A stretch of DNA of 64,000 bases from Betaproteobacteria bacterium (GCA_016861185.1 BOKW01000004.1:62001-126000), one strand, 5' to 3'; positions 40,193-52,607 are shown, numbered from the stretch's first letter. Numbers and translations are program-made. The notes: generated from the sequence alone by a model not told the origin.

Positions 40193-40888
40193 ATGAAACT
40201 GCTGGCTGTGATCCCCGCGCGTGGTGGGTCGAAGGGGATTCCGCGAAAGAACCTGGTGCCGGTCGCCGGCAAGCCGCTGCTCGTCTGGACCATCGAGCAT
40301 GCGCTGGCATGCCATGCGGTTGCGCACGCGTTCGTATCGACCGACGATCAGGAGATCGCGGATGTCGCGCGGCGAGCGGGTGCCGAGGTGCCGGTGCTGC
40401 GGCCGGCTGAGCTCGCACAGGACGCCACTGCTACCGAGCCCGTGTTGCTGCATGCCGTGCAGACATACCGACAACGAGGCTTCGATCCGGATGCCGTCAT
40501 GCTGCTGCAGCCAACTTCTCCGGTCCGGTCTGCGGGTGCGCTCGATCGCGCGGTCGAGCAGTTCGCCAGGGAGCGGACCGACTCCCTGCTGTCCGTCTGC
40601 GAGTCCCACGCCTTCTTCTGGCGCAAAAGCGCTCCGCCGACGGCCAGCTACGACTATCTCAATCGGCCGCGAAGACAGGATATCCGAGCCGAGGACCGCT
40701 GGTACCGCGAGAACGGGTCGATCTACATCACGCGCACCGACGTCTTGATGCGGACCGGCAACCGGCTCGGCGGCCGCATCGCCCTGTTCGAGATGAGCGA
40801 GGCGGAGAGCTACGAGGTGGACTCGCCGACCGACCTGCTCATCGTCGACGCGATCCTGTCCGCGCAGTGCAAGAGGACTCAGTCGTGA
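40193..40888 (+). CDS. CMP-nonulosonate (acylneuraminate) cytidylyltransferase family protein
   Basis: 231-residue NeuA-like nucleotidyltransferase with the CTP-binding IPARGGSKGIPRKN, VSTDDQEIADVA, LLQPTSPVRSA and the metal-site region EVDSPTDLLI. It would activate a nonulosonic acid as its CMP derivative. It differs from the pseF product at 47106-47804. It lies two bases after galU and overlaps the downstream synthase fusion as GTGA, so its substrate is probably that synthase's product. Whether this is sialic, legionaminic or another acid cannot be decided. Confidence 0.87.
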   Translation: MKLLAVIPARGGSKGIPRKNLVPVAGKPLLVWTIEHALACHAVAHAFVSTDDQEIADVARRAGAEVPVLRPAELAQDATATEPVLLHAVQTYRQRGFDPDAVMLLQPTSPVRSAGALDRAVEQFARERTDSLLSVCESHAFFWRKSAPPTASYDYLNRPRRQDIRAEDRWYRENGSIYITRTDVLMRTGNRLGGRIALFEMSEAESYEVDSPTDLLIVDAILSAQCKRTQS

Positions 40889-43134
40889 ACGTCGAACGCA
40901 ACATCGCGCCCTACGCGGTTTTCGCGGAAGAATCGATCGCCAACGCGCTACGCCGCATCTCCGACAACAAGGCGGGCGTCGTCTTCGCGATCGGCGGCAA
41001 CGGCGTCCTGGAAGGCGTGCTGACGGACGGCGATCTGCGGCGCTGGTTGATGAAGGAGCCGCAGCTCGACCTCAACCGCCCGGTCGAAAGCGCAATGAAC
41101 CGCGACTTCGTGTCAGCGAGCGCGGACGCTGCCGCGGAAGACATCGAGCGTCTGCTTTCGGACCGCATTCGCTTCGTGCCCCTGCTCGATCGCCAGGGTC
41201 GCCTCGTCGGGATCGCGTTCCGGCGCAGCGCGGCGATCCGCATCGGCGACCGGGTGATCGCCGATGATCGGCCAACCTTCACGATCGCCGAGATCGGAAA
41301 CAATCACAACGGAAGCCTGGAGTTGGCGCTTCGGCTCGTCGATCTCGCAGCGGAAGCGGGCGCGGACTGCGCCAAGTTCCAGTTGCGTTCGATGGGCGCG
41401 CTCTACAGGAACGCAGGGCAAGCGGACGACGCCGCGGAAGATCTGGGCAGCCAGTACACGCTCGACCTGCTGTCCCGCTTTCAACTGCCCTTCGAGGACA
41501 TGGTCAAGGCCTTCGACCGGTGCCGCGAAAAAGGTCTGGTCCCCCTGTGCACGCCGTGGGACGTCGAAAGCGTGGCACTGCTCGAACGCTACGGCATGCC
41601 GGCCTACAAGGTCGCTTCGGCCGATCTGGTGAACCATGAGCTGCTCGAAGCCCTCGGCCGGACGCACAAGCCGTTGCTCTGCTCGACCGGCATGTCGAGC
41701 GAGGCGGAGATCGGCGAGTCGGTCCGCCTGCTCAGACGCATCGGCGCGCAGTTCGTGCTGCTTCACTGCAACTCGACCTACCCCGCTCCGTTCAAGGACA
41801 TCCATCTCAACTACATCGAGCGGCTGAAGCGGATCGGCGACTGCCCGGTCGGCTATTCGGGGCACGAGCGTGGATACGCCGTCGCGATCGCCGCCGTCGC
41901 GAAAGGTGCGCGGGTCATCGAGAAGCACTTCACGGTCGACCGCGACATGGAAGGCAACGACCACAAGGTGAGCTTGCTCCCCTCCGAGTTCGCCGCGATG
42001 GTGCAAGGCATTCGCGACGTCGAGCAGGCGCTCGGCGCGGGAGAAGCGCGACGGATCACCCAGGGCGAGATGATGAACCGCGAGGTGCTCGGCAAGAGCG
42101 TCGTGGCTGCGCGCGAGATCCCTGCCGGCGCACCGATCACCGAGGACATGCTCGCAATACGCAGTCCGGGCAAGGGTCTGTCGCCGAACCGCAAGCACGA
42201 GCTGATCGGACGTGCTGCGCCGCGTGCCTTCGCGAAAGGCGACTTCTTCTACCCGGCCGATCTCGAGGTGCGTGCCGTCAAGCCGCGCCCCTATCGATTC
42301 CGCCGGCCTTTCGGGATCCCCGTGCGGTATCACGACGTACGCAAGCTCGCCTCGAAGTCGAACTTCGATCTGCTCGAGTTTCACCTGAGCTACAAGGACC
42401 TGGAACTCGATCCGCGCCCGTACCTGGATGAAAAAGGCTACGACATGGCGCTGGTGGTTCACGCGCCGGAGCTGTTCGCCGGCGATCACATCATGGATCT
42501 GTGCTCGGCCGACCCGGCCTATCGCCGGCGGTCGATCGAGGAGCTGCAGCGGGTCATCGACGTGACGCGGATGCTGAAACCGTACTTCAGGCGTTCGCAG
42601 AAACCGCCGATCGTGATCAACGCGGGAGGTTTTTCCTTCGACGGGCCGCTTCCGAAGTCACGGCGCCCGCAGATGTACGACGCGATCGCCGAGAGCCTGT
42701 CCGCAGTGGACAGCGACGGCGTGGAGATCACACCGCAGACGATGCCGCCGTTCCCGTGGCACTTCGGCGGGCAACGCTTCCACAACCTGTTCATGGACGC
42801 GGAGGACATCTCCGCCTTCTGCAAGGCCCATGGCGTCCGCATCTGCCTCGATGTGTCGCACGCGAAGCTCGCGTGCAACCACGCGCATGTCTCGTTCAAA
42901 CACTATGTCGAGGAGGTCGGGCCGTTCGCGGCGCATCTGCACATTGTCGACGCCGAAGGCGTGGACGGCGAAGGCCTGCAGATCGGCGAGGGCGACATCG
43001 ACTTCGAGCAGCTCGCCGAATCCCTCGACAGAACCGCTCCGGGCGTGAGCTTCATCCCAGAGATCTGGCAGGGCCACAAGAACGACGGCGAGGGATTCTG
43101 GATCGCGCTCGAGCGGCTCGAAAAGGTGCTTTAG
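40885..43134 (+). CDS. Fusion protein: CBS pair - NeuB-type nonulosonate synthase - SAF - TIM barrel
   Basis: 749 residues with at least four parts. Residues 1 to about 125 are two CBS motifs (VLTDGDLRRWL, FVPLLDRQGRLVGI), usually nucleotide-sensing. Residues 131-390 are a NeuB condensing domain (FTIAEIGNNHNG, KFQLRSMG, STGMSSEAEI, HCNSTYPAP, GYSGHE, VIEKHFTVDR). Residues about 397-460 are the SAF/antifreeze-like domain (GKSVVAAREIPAGAPI). Residues about 470-749 are a xylose-isomerase-like TIM barrel (DLLEFHLSYKD, EITPQTMPPFPWHFGG, CLDVSHAKLA, HIVDAEGVDGEGLQIGEG, FIPEIWQGH). The synthase joins PEP to an N-acetyl hexosamine. The barrel may act on a precursor sugar. GTG 40885 follows AAGAGGA. 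Confidence 0.88.
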   Translation: MNVERNIAPYAVFAEESIANALRRISDNKAGVVFAIGGNGVLEGVLTDGDLRRWLMKEPQLDLNRPVESAMNRDFVSASADAAAEDIERLLSDRIRFVPLLDRQGRLVGIAFRRSAAIRIGDRVIADDRPTFTIAEIGNNHNGSLELALRLVDLAAEAGADCAKFQLRSMGALYRNAGQADDAAEDLGSQYTLDLLSRFQLPFEDMVKAFDRCREKGLVPLCTPWDVESVALLERYGMPAYKVASADLVNHELLEALGRTHKPLLCSTGMSSEAEIGESVRLLRRIGAQFVLLHCNSTYPAPFKDIHLNYIERLKRIGDCPVGYSGHERGYAVAIAAVAKGARVIEKHFTVDRDMEGNDHKVSLLPSEFAAMVQGIRDVEQALGAGEARRITQGEMMNREVLGKSVVAAREIPAGAPITEDMLAIRSPGKGLSPNRKHELIGRAAPRAFAKGDFFYPADLEVRAVKPRPYRFRRPFGIPVRYHDVRKLASKSNFDLLEFHLSYKDLELDPRPYLDEKGYDMALVVHAPELFAGDHIMDLCSADPAYRRRSIEELQRVIDVTRMLKPYFRRSQKPPIVINAGGFSFDGPLPKSRRPQMYDAIAESLSAVDSDGVEITPQTMPPFPWHFGGQRFHNLFMDAEDISAFCKAHGVRICLDVSHAKLACNHAHVSFKHYVEEVGPFAAHLHIVDAEGVDGEGLQIGEGDIDFEQLAESLDRTAPGVSFIPEIWQGHKNDGEGFWIALERLEKVL

Positions 43135-43155
43135 GGCGGATGCCGCCAATGGCGC

Positions 43156-44535
43156 CTAATCTCGGCTGGAAATCCGGATCGACAGTCCGCTGAGCCTGCG
43201 CCCGCCGCGCATCCATTCGGCCCCAGGCTCGGGTGAACCCGACACACGCGCGAGCCGGCCGAGGAGATCGCGCACCGCATCGAGCGAAAACGCCTTGGCC
43301 GCGGCGACATTCGGCGCGCGCCGGCGCGACGGCACGAGGGCTTTCGCTGCGGTCGAAAGGCGATAGCCCAGCCCTCTGCGGGCAGCCGAAACCAGGCGCC
43401 CACGCAGCGACACGCGGGCACTCCCGGCCGACAACGGAGAGCGAATCGATTCGACGACTGCGTCTGCGACCCGCGCCGAAGCGAGGCCGTCGATGCGGAA
43501 GTACGGGTCGCGCAGCGACCTGTCGCGGACGTCTCGCAGCGAGGCGTCGGCCGCCGGCATGGACCCCTCGGCCGCCTGGCTGAGCAGCGCCGCCAGCGCA
43601 TTCTCGTCACCGGCGCAGCGGCTGACCGCCTGGGCGATGGGGACCGACAGGACTTCTTCGTTGATCCACTGCGGCGTGACGGGTTCGCGCCCCAGCATCA
43701 CCGCCTCGAGCGCTGTCGAGCAGTTCAGGTGCAGCAGCGCGCAGCAATCCTTCAGCCACTGCAGCGACGTGCCCGACTGGATCACGCGCAGGTTGCCGCC
43801 GGATTCGAGCGATCGATAGGGCGCGGTCGATTCGAACGGATGCGGACGCAACACGAACCGCAGCGCCGGCAGACGGCGAACGAGCCGGCCGATCAGCTCG
43901 ATGATCTCCCGCTGCGCGCGGTGCGCGGCCGCCACGTAGCGCTCGGCGAACTCGGCGCTGAACCCCGCTTTCATCATCGCGGCGCGCTCGTCGCCGGCGC
44001 CGCTCGAGAACTTCGGATTCACCGTGGGGAAGTTCGTGTTGATCAGCACGTAGCCGGGCGTGTCGGCGGCCGGCAGCGTTTCGCGCCACGGCGCGGCGCA
44101 GAAGTCGTAGCGCGGACAGCCGGTCAGGCGCAGCACGGTTTCGGGCACGACGCGCTGCGCCCGGAACGCCGCGTATTGCGCTTCACCCCAGACGCAGTAC
44201 AGGTCGACGGCCGTGCCTTCGACCGTCGACTTCACCAGCGCCGCGAACTCCTCGGCCGACTTGCCTCCCGCCCCTTCGGTGTCCAGAACGCCGATGCGGA
44301 TCCCCTGTTCGCGATACAGGCGCACCGCGTCGCGATTGTTCGCGCGCACATAGTTCACCAGCACGAGGTCGGGCCGCAGTGCGGGTACGTCGAAGACCTG
44401 CTCGTACATCGGGACGAGGATCGCCTCCACGCCGCGCCGCGCCAGCTCGAACGCGACGAGGACCAGCCCGTCGAGGTCGCGCAGCGGGTTGTCGACGATG
44501 AGGCAGACGCGATGCCGTGCGACGGTCGAAGTCAC
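43156..44535 (-). CDS. Surface carbohydrate biosynthesis protein, possible glycosyl- or polyol-phosphate transferase
   Basis: 459 residues. The fold looks GT-B-like: an N-terminal half with VCLIVDNPLRDLDGLVLVAFELARRG and PDLVLVNYVRANN, and a C-terminal half with FVLRPHPFESTAPY and LHLNCSTALEAVMLGREPVTPQW. The latter resembles the nucleotide-sugar site of capsule-type transferases and of proteins named surface carbohydrate biosynthesis protein in nonulosonic acid loci. The last 80 residues are basic and may bind membrane. GTG 44535 overlaps the pseI stop as GTGA. It is the last gene of the pse operon, facing the neuB fusion gene end-to-end 21 bases away. It may transfer the pseudaminic acid. 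Confidence 0.65.
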   Translation of the reverse strand: MTSTVARHRVCLIVDNPLRDLDGLVLVAFELARRGVEAILVPMYEQVFDVPALRPDLVLVNYVRANNRDAVRLYREQGIRIGVLDTEGAGGKSAEEFAALVKSTVEGTAVDLYCVWGEAQYAAFRAQRVVPETVLRLTGCPRYDFCAAPWRETLPAADTPGYVLINTNFPTVNPKFSSGAGDERAAMMKAGFSAEFAERYVAAAHRAQREIIELIGRLVRRLPALRFVLRPHPFESTAPYRSLESGGNLRVIQSGTSLQWLKDCCALLHLNCSTALEAVMLGREPVTPQWINEEVLSVPIAQAVSRCAGDENALAALLSQAAEGSMPAADASLRDVRDRSLRDPYFRIDGLASARVADAVVESIRSPLSAGSARVSLRGRLVSAARRGLGYRLSTAAKALVPSRRRAPNVAAAKAFSLDAVRDLLGRLARVSGSPEPGAEWMRGGRRLSGLSIRISSRD

Positions 44536-45581
44536 TTGCCGCCCAGAAGATCCCACGTGACGGGCGTGCCGCGCTTGACGTCGCGCGCGACGCGAAGGCC
44601 GAGCACGACGTCGAGAAACTTCGGCGGCAACCCGTGCCCCGGCCTGATCGCGCGAACGTTGTCGGGCGACAGCGAGTCGCCCGCCTTCAGGTCGCGCGTC
44701 AGGTACAGCGACCGACGGAAACGCAGGGAAGCTCGCTCGGCCTCGGTCGGCCCGTAGCGCACCTGCCCGAGCCCCAGCCAGGCGCGCTCGGTTTCGACGA
44801 CCAGCGCCCTCATTTCTTCAGGCTCGAGCGAGAACGCGGCGTCGACGCCGCCGTCGGCGCGCCGCAGCGTGAAGTGCTTCTCGATGACGGTCGCCCCGAG
44901 CGCCACTGCCGCGACGGCGACGCCCACGCCCATCGTGTGATCCGAGAGGCCGACCTCGCAGCCGGTCATCGCCCGCAGATGCGGGATCGTGACGATGTTC
45001 GAGTTCTCGGGCGTCGCCGGATACGTGCTCGTGCATTTCAACAATACGATGTCGCGCGCCCCGCTCGCTCGAGCGGCGTCGACCGCGTCCTGGATCTCCG
45101 CCACCGACGCCATGCCGGTCGACATGATGAGCGGCTTTCCGGTCGCCGCGACCCGCCGTATCAACGGCAGATCGATCAATTCGAACGAAGCGATCTTGTA
45201 GCAGTCCACGCCGAGCGATTCGAGGAAATCCACCGCCGTCTCGTCGAAGGGCGTCGAGAAGGGAATCATCCCGCGCGCGCGGGCGCGCTCGAAGATCGGC
45301 GCGTGCCAGTCCCAAGGCGTATGCGCCTCCTGATAGAGCGCGTACAGCGACTTGCCCTTCCACAGCGACCCGGTGTCTTCGATAAAGAACTCGTCGCGCG
45401 CCAGGTCGAGCGTCATCGTATCGGCCGTGTACGTCTGCACCTTGAGCGCGTGCGCGCCGGCGTCGGCGGCAGCGTCGACGATCGCCAGCGCGCGTTCGAG
45501 CGACTGGTTGTGGTTGCCGGACATCTCGGCGATGACGAACGGCCGCGCGTGCCGGCCGATCTCACGCGACGCGATTCTCAT
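44532..45581 (-). CDS. pseI: Pseudaminic acid synthase PseI
   Basis: 349-residue NeuB family enzyme condensing PEP with 6-deoxy-AltdiNAc to pseudaminic acid. Residues about 15-260 are the synthase barrel (FVIAEMSGNHNQSLERAL, KVQTYTADTMTLD, FSTPFDE, STGMASVAEI, LLKCTSTYPA, GLSDHTMG, VIEKHFTLRR), and 285-349 the SAF domain. TADTMTLD and the pse gene neighbourhood favour PseI over NeuB. ATG 45581 lies 20 bases before the end of the upstream pseG-pseH gene. Confidence 0.93.
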   Translation of the reverse strand: MRIASREIGRHARPFVIAEMSGNHNQSLERALAIVDAAADAGAHALKVQTYTADTMTLDLARDEFFIEDTGSLWKGKSLYALYQEAHTPWDWHAPIFERARARGMIPFSTPFDETAVDFLESLGVDCYKIASFELIDLPLIRRVAATGKPLIMSTGMASVAEIQDAVDAARASGARDIVLLKCTSTYPATPENSNIVTIPHLRAMTGCEVGLSDHTMGVGVAVAAVALGATVIEKHFTLRRADGGVDAAFSLEPEEMRALVVETERAWLGLGQVRYGPTEAERASLRFRRSLYLTRDLKAGDSLSPDNVRAIRPGHGLPPKFLDVVLGLRVARDVKRGTPVTWDLLGGK

Positions 45582-47109
45582 GGCTGCCTCCGATGCTGAG
45601 AAACCAAATGCCGCGCGCCTGCGCGTAGCCCGCACGCTCGAATACCGCGATCGACCTGGCGTTCTCCGTGCGGATCTCGGCTTCCAGTCCGCGCACGTCC
45701 GGCCAGTGACCCGCGATCCACTCCGCCCCGGCGCGCAGCATCTCGGTACCGATGCCCTCGGCAACCTCGCCGGGTACACGATAGATCGACACGCGCGCCA
45801 CCTGCTCCGGCGCGCGATCGAAACGCAGTACCCCGACCGGCCGCCCGGCCGCCTCCGCGATCAGCAACGCGCGGCCGCCGTCGGCGACAACCGCTGCGAA
45901 CCAGCGCCGATGGGCCTCGGCGTCGATCTCGCGGGAATCGAGCGACATCGCGCGGACTTCCGGATCGTTGCGCCAGGCAAGCACTCTGTCGCAGTCCGCG
46001 TCCGTCGCGCGACGCAAAGTAAGCGCACCGACGCGCTCGATCGCGCGCACGACACGTCCGACGCCGTCGCCGTCCGACAGCGCGAGGCACGCGGCCGACA
46101 TTTGCCGCACGATGTGTGGCGCGTCGCGCAGCAGCCGGACCGCACCGGCGATCGCGGCGCCGCTGACTTCCTCCGCTCGTCCCAGATAAGCGATCGCGCC
46201 GGCCTGCGCAGCGGCGCGGCAGCCTGGCTCCTGGTTCGCCGCGATCGAGACGACAACGGCAGGCACGCCCAGCGTGCATCGCTCCCACATCGTTCCTCCG
46301 CCGGCGCCGATCGCCAGATCGGCCTGTGCCAGAAGCGTCGCAAAGTCCGATCCGGGTGCATGCAGGCGCGCGCGCGGCAGCCGCGCGACAAGCCGCCCGA
46401 TCGCGCCGGCCCGCGCATTGCCGGCGCCGACGAAAACGTCCAGCTCCAGGTCGCGCAGCTCGCGGTCGCGGAAGGCCTGTGCCGTTCTCTCCGTCAGCCG
46501 GGGCTCGTCGACCCCGCCGAAGAAGACGGCAACGCGCCGGACGCGCTCGCGCGGCTGCGCGCCCGCGCGCAGTTGCGCGAACTCCGGGCGCTGCAGCGCG
46601 TAGCGCGGCCCCAGGAGCAGCGACGTGGCCGCGCCGATGCGCCCGCGGTACCGCCCTGCCCCCGCGACGGCGAGATTCTGGTCGAGGAGCAGATCGCAGT
46701 CGTACTCGCGATCGGCCAGGTCGTCGATCACCATGATCCGTTGCACGGCGCCTCGCAGTCGCCGGTGCCAACGAGCATCGAGCGCGTAGTGATCCACGAC
46801 CAGCCAGTCGGGGGCGAACGCCTTGCAGGCTCCGGCCGTTTCCGCGGCGTCGACTTCCGTGGGTACGCCCAGCCAGGAGCGATGATCCTGGGCCTCGGCC
46901 GCAACCGCAGGCGCGGGCAGGCGGAGGACATCGAACCCACGCCCCGCTGCGCGCGATTCGAGCAGGTCGTTCATGTGACCGACCAGGTCGCGCGATATGA
47001 ACGCCACGCGCTGCCCTCGCGCGAGCAGTCCGTCGGCCAGCGCGAGACATCGCATCAGATGGCCGCTGCCGATGCGCGACGAGGCATCGACCCGGAACGC
47101 GACTCTCAC
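45562..47109 (-). CDS. PseG-PseH fusion: UDP-sugar hydrolase and N-acetyltransferase
   Basis: 515 residues combining two steps of the pseudaminate pathway. Residues 1 to about 355 are the PseG GT-B-like hydrolase removing UDP (FRVDASSRIGSGHLMRCLALAD with the catalytic His, DHYALD, FFGGVDEP, IGAGGGTMWERC). Residues about 362-515 are a GNAT acetyltransferase like PseH (LTLRRATDADCDRVLAWRND, GIGTEMLRAGAEW, ENARSIAVFERAGY), which acetylates the 4-amino group before hydrolysis. Separate genes are the usual arrangement. GTG 47109 overlaps the pseF stop as GTGA. Confidence 0.92.
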   Translation of the reverse strand: MRVAFRVDASSRIGSGHLMRCLALADGLLARGQRVAFISRDLVGHMNDLLESRAAGRGFDVLRLPAPAVAAEAQDHRSWLGVPTEVDAAETAGACKAFAPDWLVVDHYALDARWHRRLRGAVQRIMVIDDLADREYDCDLLLDQNLAVAGAGRYRGRIGAATSLLLGPRYALQRPEFAQLRAGAQPRERVRRVAVFFGGVDEPRLTERTAQAFRDRELRDLELDVFVGAGNARAGAIGRLVARLPRARLHAPGSDFATLLAQADLAIGAGGGTMWERCTLGVPAVVVSIAANQEPGCRAAAQAGAIAYLGRAEEVSGAAIAGAVRLLRDAPHIVRQMSAACLALSDGDGVGRVVRAIERVGALTLRRATDADCDRVLAWRNDPEVRAMSLDSREIDAEAHRRWFAAVVADGGRALLIAEAAGRPVGVLRFDRAPEQVARVSIYRVPGEVAEGIGTEMLRAGAEWIAGHWPDVRGLEAEIRTENARSIAVFERAGYAQARGIWFLSIGGSHENRVA

Positions 47110-47804
47110 GGCGTACCTTGCTGCCGGGCGATCTGGAACAGCAGTTCTGCGCGAACCCAGTCGTCCGGCGTGTCGATGTCCGCGGTTCGCCAGGAGGGAA
47201 GCAGGACCGGCAGCGCATTCGGACCCAGCATCGGCTCCTGCTGCCGGAACGCCTCGGCCCGCCCCCAGTAGAACTGGCCGGCATCGTGGTATGCGGGTTC
47301 GAGCTCCTGCGAGCGCGTGTTCACGAGAGCCGGATCGCGCAGCGCGAGCCGCCCCGAGGGCAGGATGCGCAGCGCGCGCTCGATCGGGTACTCGAAGCGC
47401 ACCACGCTGACCGCATACGAGGCCGAACGGTCGCGCGACAGCACCTGCAGCCCTTCGCGCAGATCGTCTGCGCGAATCATCGGCGCCGTGGCGTACAGGC
47501 AGCACACCAGGTCGTCGGGCGCGTCCAGCCTCAGCTCCTGTACTGCGTGCGCAATCACGGCCACCGTCGTCGCGTGGTCGTCGGCCAGCTCGGGCGGACG
47601 CATGAACGGGGTTTCGGCCCCCCAGCCGCGCGCAACCTGCGCGATCTCGTCATCGTCGGTCGACACGACGATGCGATCGAACAGTCCGCTCCGCCGCGCG
47701 GCATCGATCGGCCAGGCCAGCATCGGCCGACCGGCGAAGTCGCGCACGTTCTTGCGCGGGATGCGCTTGCTTCCACCGCGCGCCGGGATCACGCAGACTT
47801 TCAT
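47106..47804 (-). CDS. pseF: Pseudaminic acid cytidylyltransferase PseF
   Basis: 232-residue CMP-sugar synthetase. VIPARGGSKRIPRKN binds CTP, followed by FAGRPMLAWPIDAA, VSTDDDEIA, the PseF-type CCLYATAPMIRADDL and DIDTPDDWVRAE. The YATAPM and GQFYWGR stretches favour PseF over NeuA. It makes CMP-pseudaminic acid for transfer to surface glycans or flagellin. It lies six bases after pseC. Confidence 0.92.
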   Translation of the reverse strand: MKVCVIPARGGSKRIPRKNVRDFAGRPMLAWPIDAARRSGLFDRIVVSTDDDEIAQVARGWGAETPFMRPPELADDHATTVAVIAHAVQELRLDAPDDLVCCLYATAPMIRADDLREGLQVLSRDRSASYAVSVVRFEYPIERALRILPSGRLALRDPALVNTRSQELEPAYHDAGQFYWGRAEAFRQQEPMLGPNALPVLLPSWRTADIDTPDDWVRAELLFQIARQQGTP

Positions 47805-47810
47805 CGTGCG

Positions 47811-50939
<3,129 letters not shown>

Positions 50940-51002
50940 TGACGTTCGTGTTCGCGCAACGACGCTGTCCAGACTTGCACGCGCCGGCGGCGATCCCATT
51001 GA

Positions 51003-51020
51003 TACGATTCGCGAATCGTA
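51003..51020. promoter_or_regulatory. Perfect 18-base palindrome in the divergent promoter gap
   Basis: TACGATTCGCGAATCGTA is fully self-complementary. It sits between the leftward UDP-xylose synthase/pse operon (start 50939) and the rightward flippase gene (start 51036 or 51081). It is more AT-rich than the neighbouring genes and well placed as an operator for a dimeric regulator controlling both operons. No cognate regulator was found in the window. Confidence 0.55.
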
Positions 51021-51035
51021 CCAACGTCGTTCGGG

Positions 51036-52589
51036 GTGCGCCGCCGAGATGCCGGCCACCGCCAAACGCAAGAGCCCGCATTGTCCGTCTCCGCTGCAAG
51101 AACGGTCCTCGGCAATACGCTCGTATCCGCCCTCGCGTTCGGCGTGGTCGGGGCGATCGGCCTCGCGCTCGTCCCGGTCATCGTGGGCCGCTATGGCCTC
51201 GCGACCTACGGACTGCTCATGCTGGCGCGGGCGTTCGTTCCGGCCGGACTGATCGGCGTGTTCGACCCGGGCTTGTCGGAACAGACGATCCGCGCCGTAT
51301 CGCGCGCACGCGTCGACGGCGACTGGTCGCGCGCGGGCACCACCATTTCGACGCTGCTCGTCATGGCGGCAGGGATCGGCATCACCGTCGGTCTGGCGCT
51401 TGCGTTCGCCGCAGAACCGCTCGCGGCCGCAATGCGCAGCGGCGCGGACAACGCGACGTTCGTCGAGGTCGTGCGCGTCACCGGCCTCGCCGCTGCCGTC
51501 CTGTTCCCGGCGCTGATACTCGAGGGACTCGTCAAGGGCTTGGAGGACTTCCGCGGGCTACGCGCGGCCGAAGTCGCCTGCACAGCCTTGTACGCCATCG
51601 CAGTGGTCGCGTTGGCGGACCGGGGAGCCGGCTTCGAGTGGATTGCGTACGCCTACCTCGCCTCGCTGCTGCTCAAGGCGGCATGGCTGGCGGCGATCAG
51701 CGCGGCACATGCCCGGCGCCACATGCTGGCCCTCGGGCGCCCGCACGCCGATGGGTTGCGCGAGGCCTGGCGCTACGGCCGGCATCTCGCCGCCTCGCGC
51801 ATACTCTCGACCCTGCGCGATCAAGGGGCCGCACCCGCGATCGGCGCTCTTCTCGGTCCGACCGCGGTCGGCGTGTACGACGTGATATCCAGGCTCCCCC
51901 GCTTCCTCAAGACGGTGCTCGCGCTGCTCAACGGCACGCTGCTGCCGCTGGCGGCGCGACTGCACCACGGTGACGACGGCCGCCCCCTCGCGCGCTTGGC
52001 CGTCGACGGCATGACGCTCGCCGCCGCGCTCGCTGTTCCGGTTTGCGCGACCGGAGCAATCCTGGCCGATCCGCTGCTTCGCCTCTGGATCGGGCCCGAC
52101 CTCGGCCGCTACGCGCCCTGGCTGGGACTGATGTTCGTCGTTCCGGCGCTGAATGCGGTCGCGGGGATGGTCACGACGACGCTGCTTCCCGACGAGTCTG
52201 CAATCAGCGCGTTCAATAGGGTCACGTTCGTCCAAACCGCCTCGCTCTTCGCGATCGGCATCGCGCTGCTGCTTCCGCTCGAAGAACGCGCCTTCATCGC
52301 CTCGACGGCCCTGGTCGCCCTGCTGGCGTTTCCGGTGCAGCTTTGGATCGCGATGCGCAGCCTCGCATTGACCGCGGCTTCGCTTCGTCCGACGCTGACG
52401 ATCCTCGTGGCGGGCGCCGCCGCCGTCGGCGTCGCCTCGCAGACTGCGCTCGCCGGAAGCATCGGTGATCCGGTCGCACTGGCCGCCGCCGGTGGCACTC
52501 TCGGAGCCGCGCTGTTCGCGTTCATGGTCCTGCTGCTGCCGAATGCCCTGCGCGCGCGCGTTTGGCGCGCAGCGTTTCGTCGCGCCTGA
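51036..52589 (+). CDS. Polysaccharide flippase (Wzx-like, MOP superfamily)
   Basis: About 517 residues with 12 or so predicted membrane segments and the MOP/PST exporter character. The N-terminus is [41 protein letters not shown], with inner repeats near [27 protein letters not shown] and a short cytoplasmic C-terminal tail. It would flip lipid-linked glycan units across the inner membrane. The start is uncertain: GTG 51036 or TTG 51081; conserved sequence begins after the latter. It is the first gene to the right of the divergent promoter. Confidence 0.85.
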   Translation: MRRRDAGHRQTQEPALSVSAARTVLGNTLVSALAFGVVGAIGLALVPVIVGRYGLATYGLLMLARAFVPAGLIGVFDPGLSEQTIRAVSRARVDGDWSRAGTTISTLLVMAAGIGITVGLALAFAAEPLAAAMRSGADNATFVEVVRVTGLAAAVLFPALILEGLVKGLEDFRGLRAAEVACTALYAIAVVALADRGAGFEWIAYAYLASLLLKAAWLAAISAAHARRHMLALGRPHADGLREAWRYGRHLAASRILSTLRDQGAAPAIGALLGPTAVGVYDVISRLPRFLKTVLALLNGTLLPLAARLHHGDDGRPLARLAVDGMTLAAALAVPVCATGAILADPLLRLWIGPDLGRYAPWLGLMFVVPALNAVAGMVTTTLLPDESAISAFNRVTFVQTASLFAIGIALLLPLEERAFIASTALVALLAFPVQLWIAMRSLALTAASLRPTLTILVAGAAAVGVASQTALAGSIGDPVALAAAGGTLGAALFAFMVLLLPNALRARVWRAAFRRA

Positions 52590-52607
52590 CCCTTCCGGAG
52601 CCCGGTC

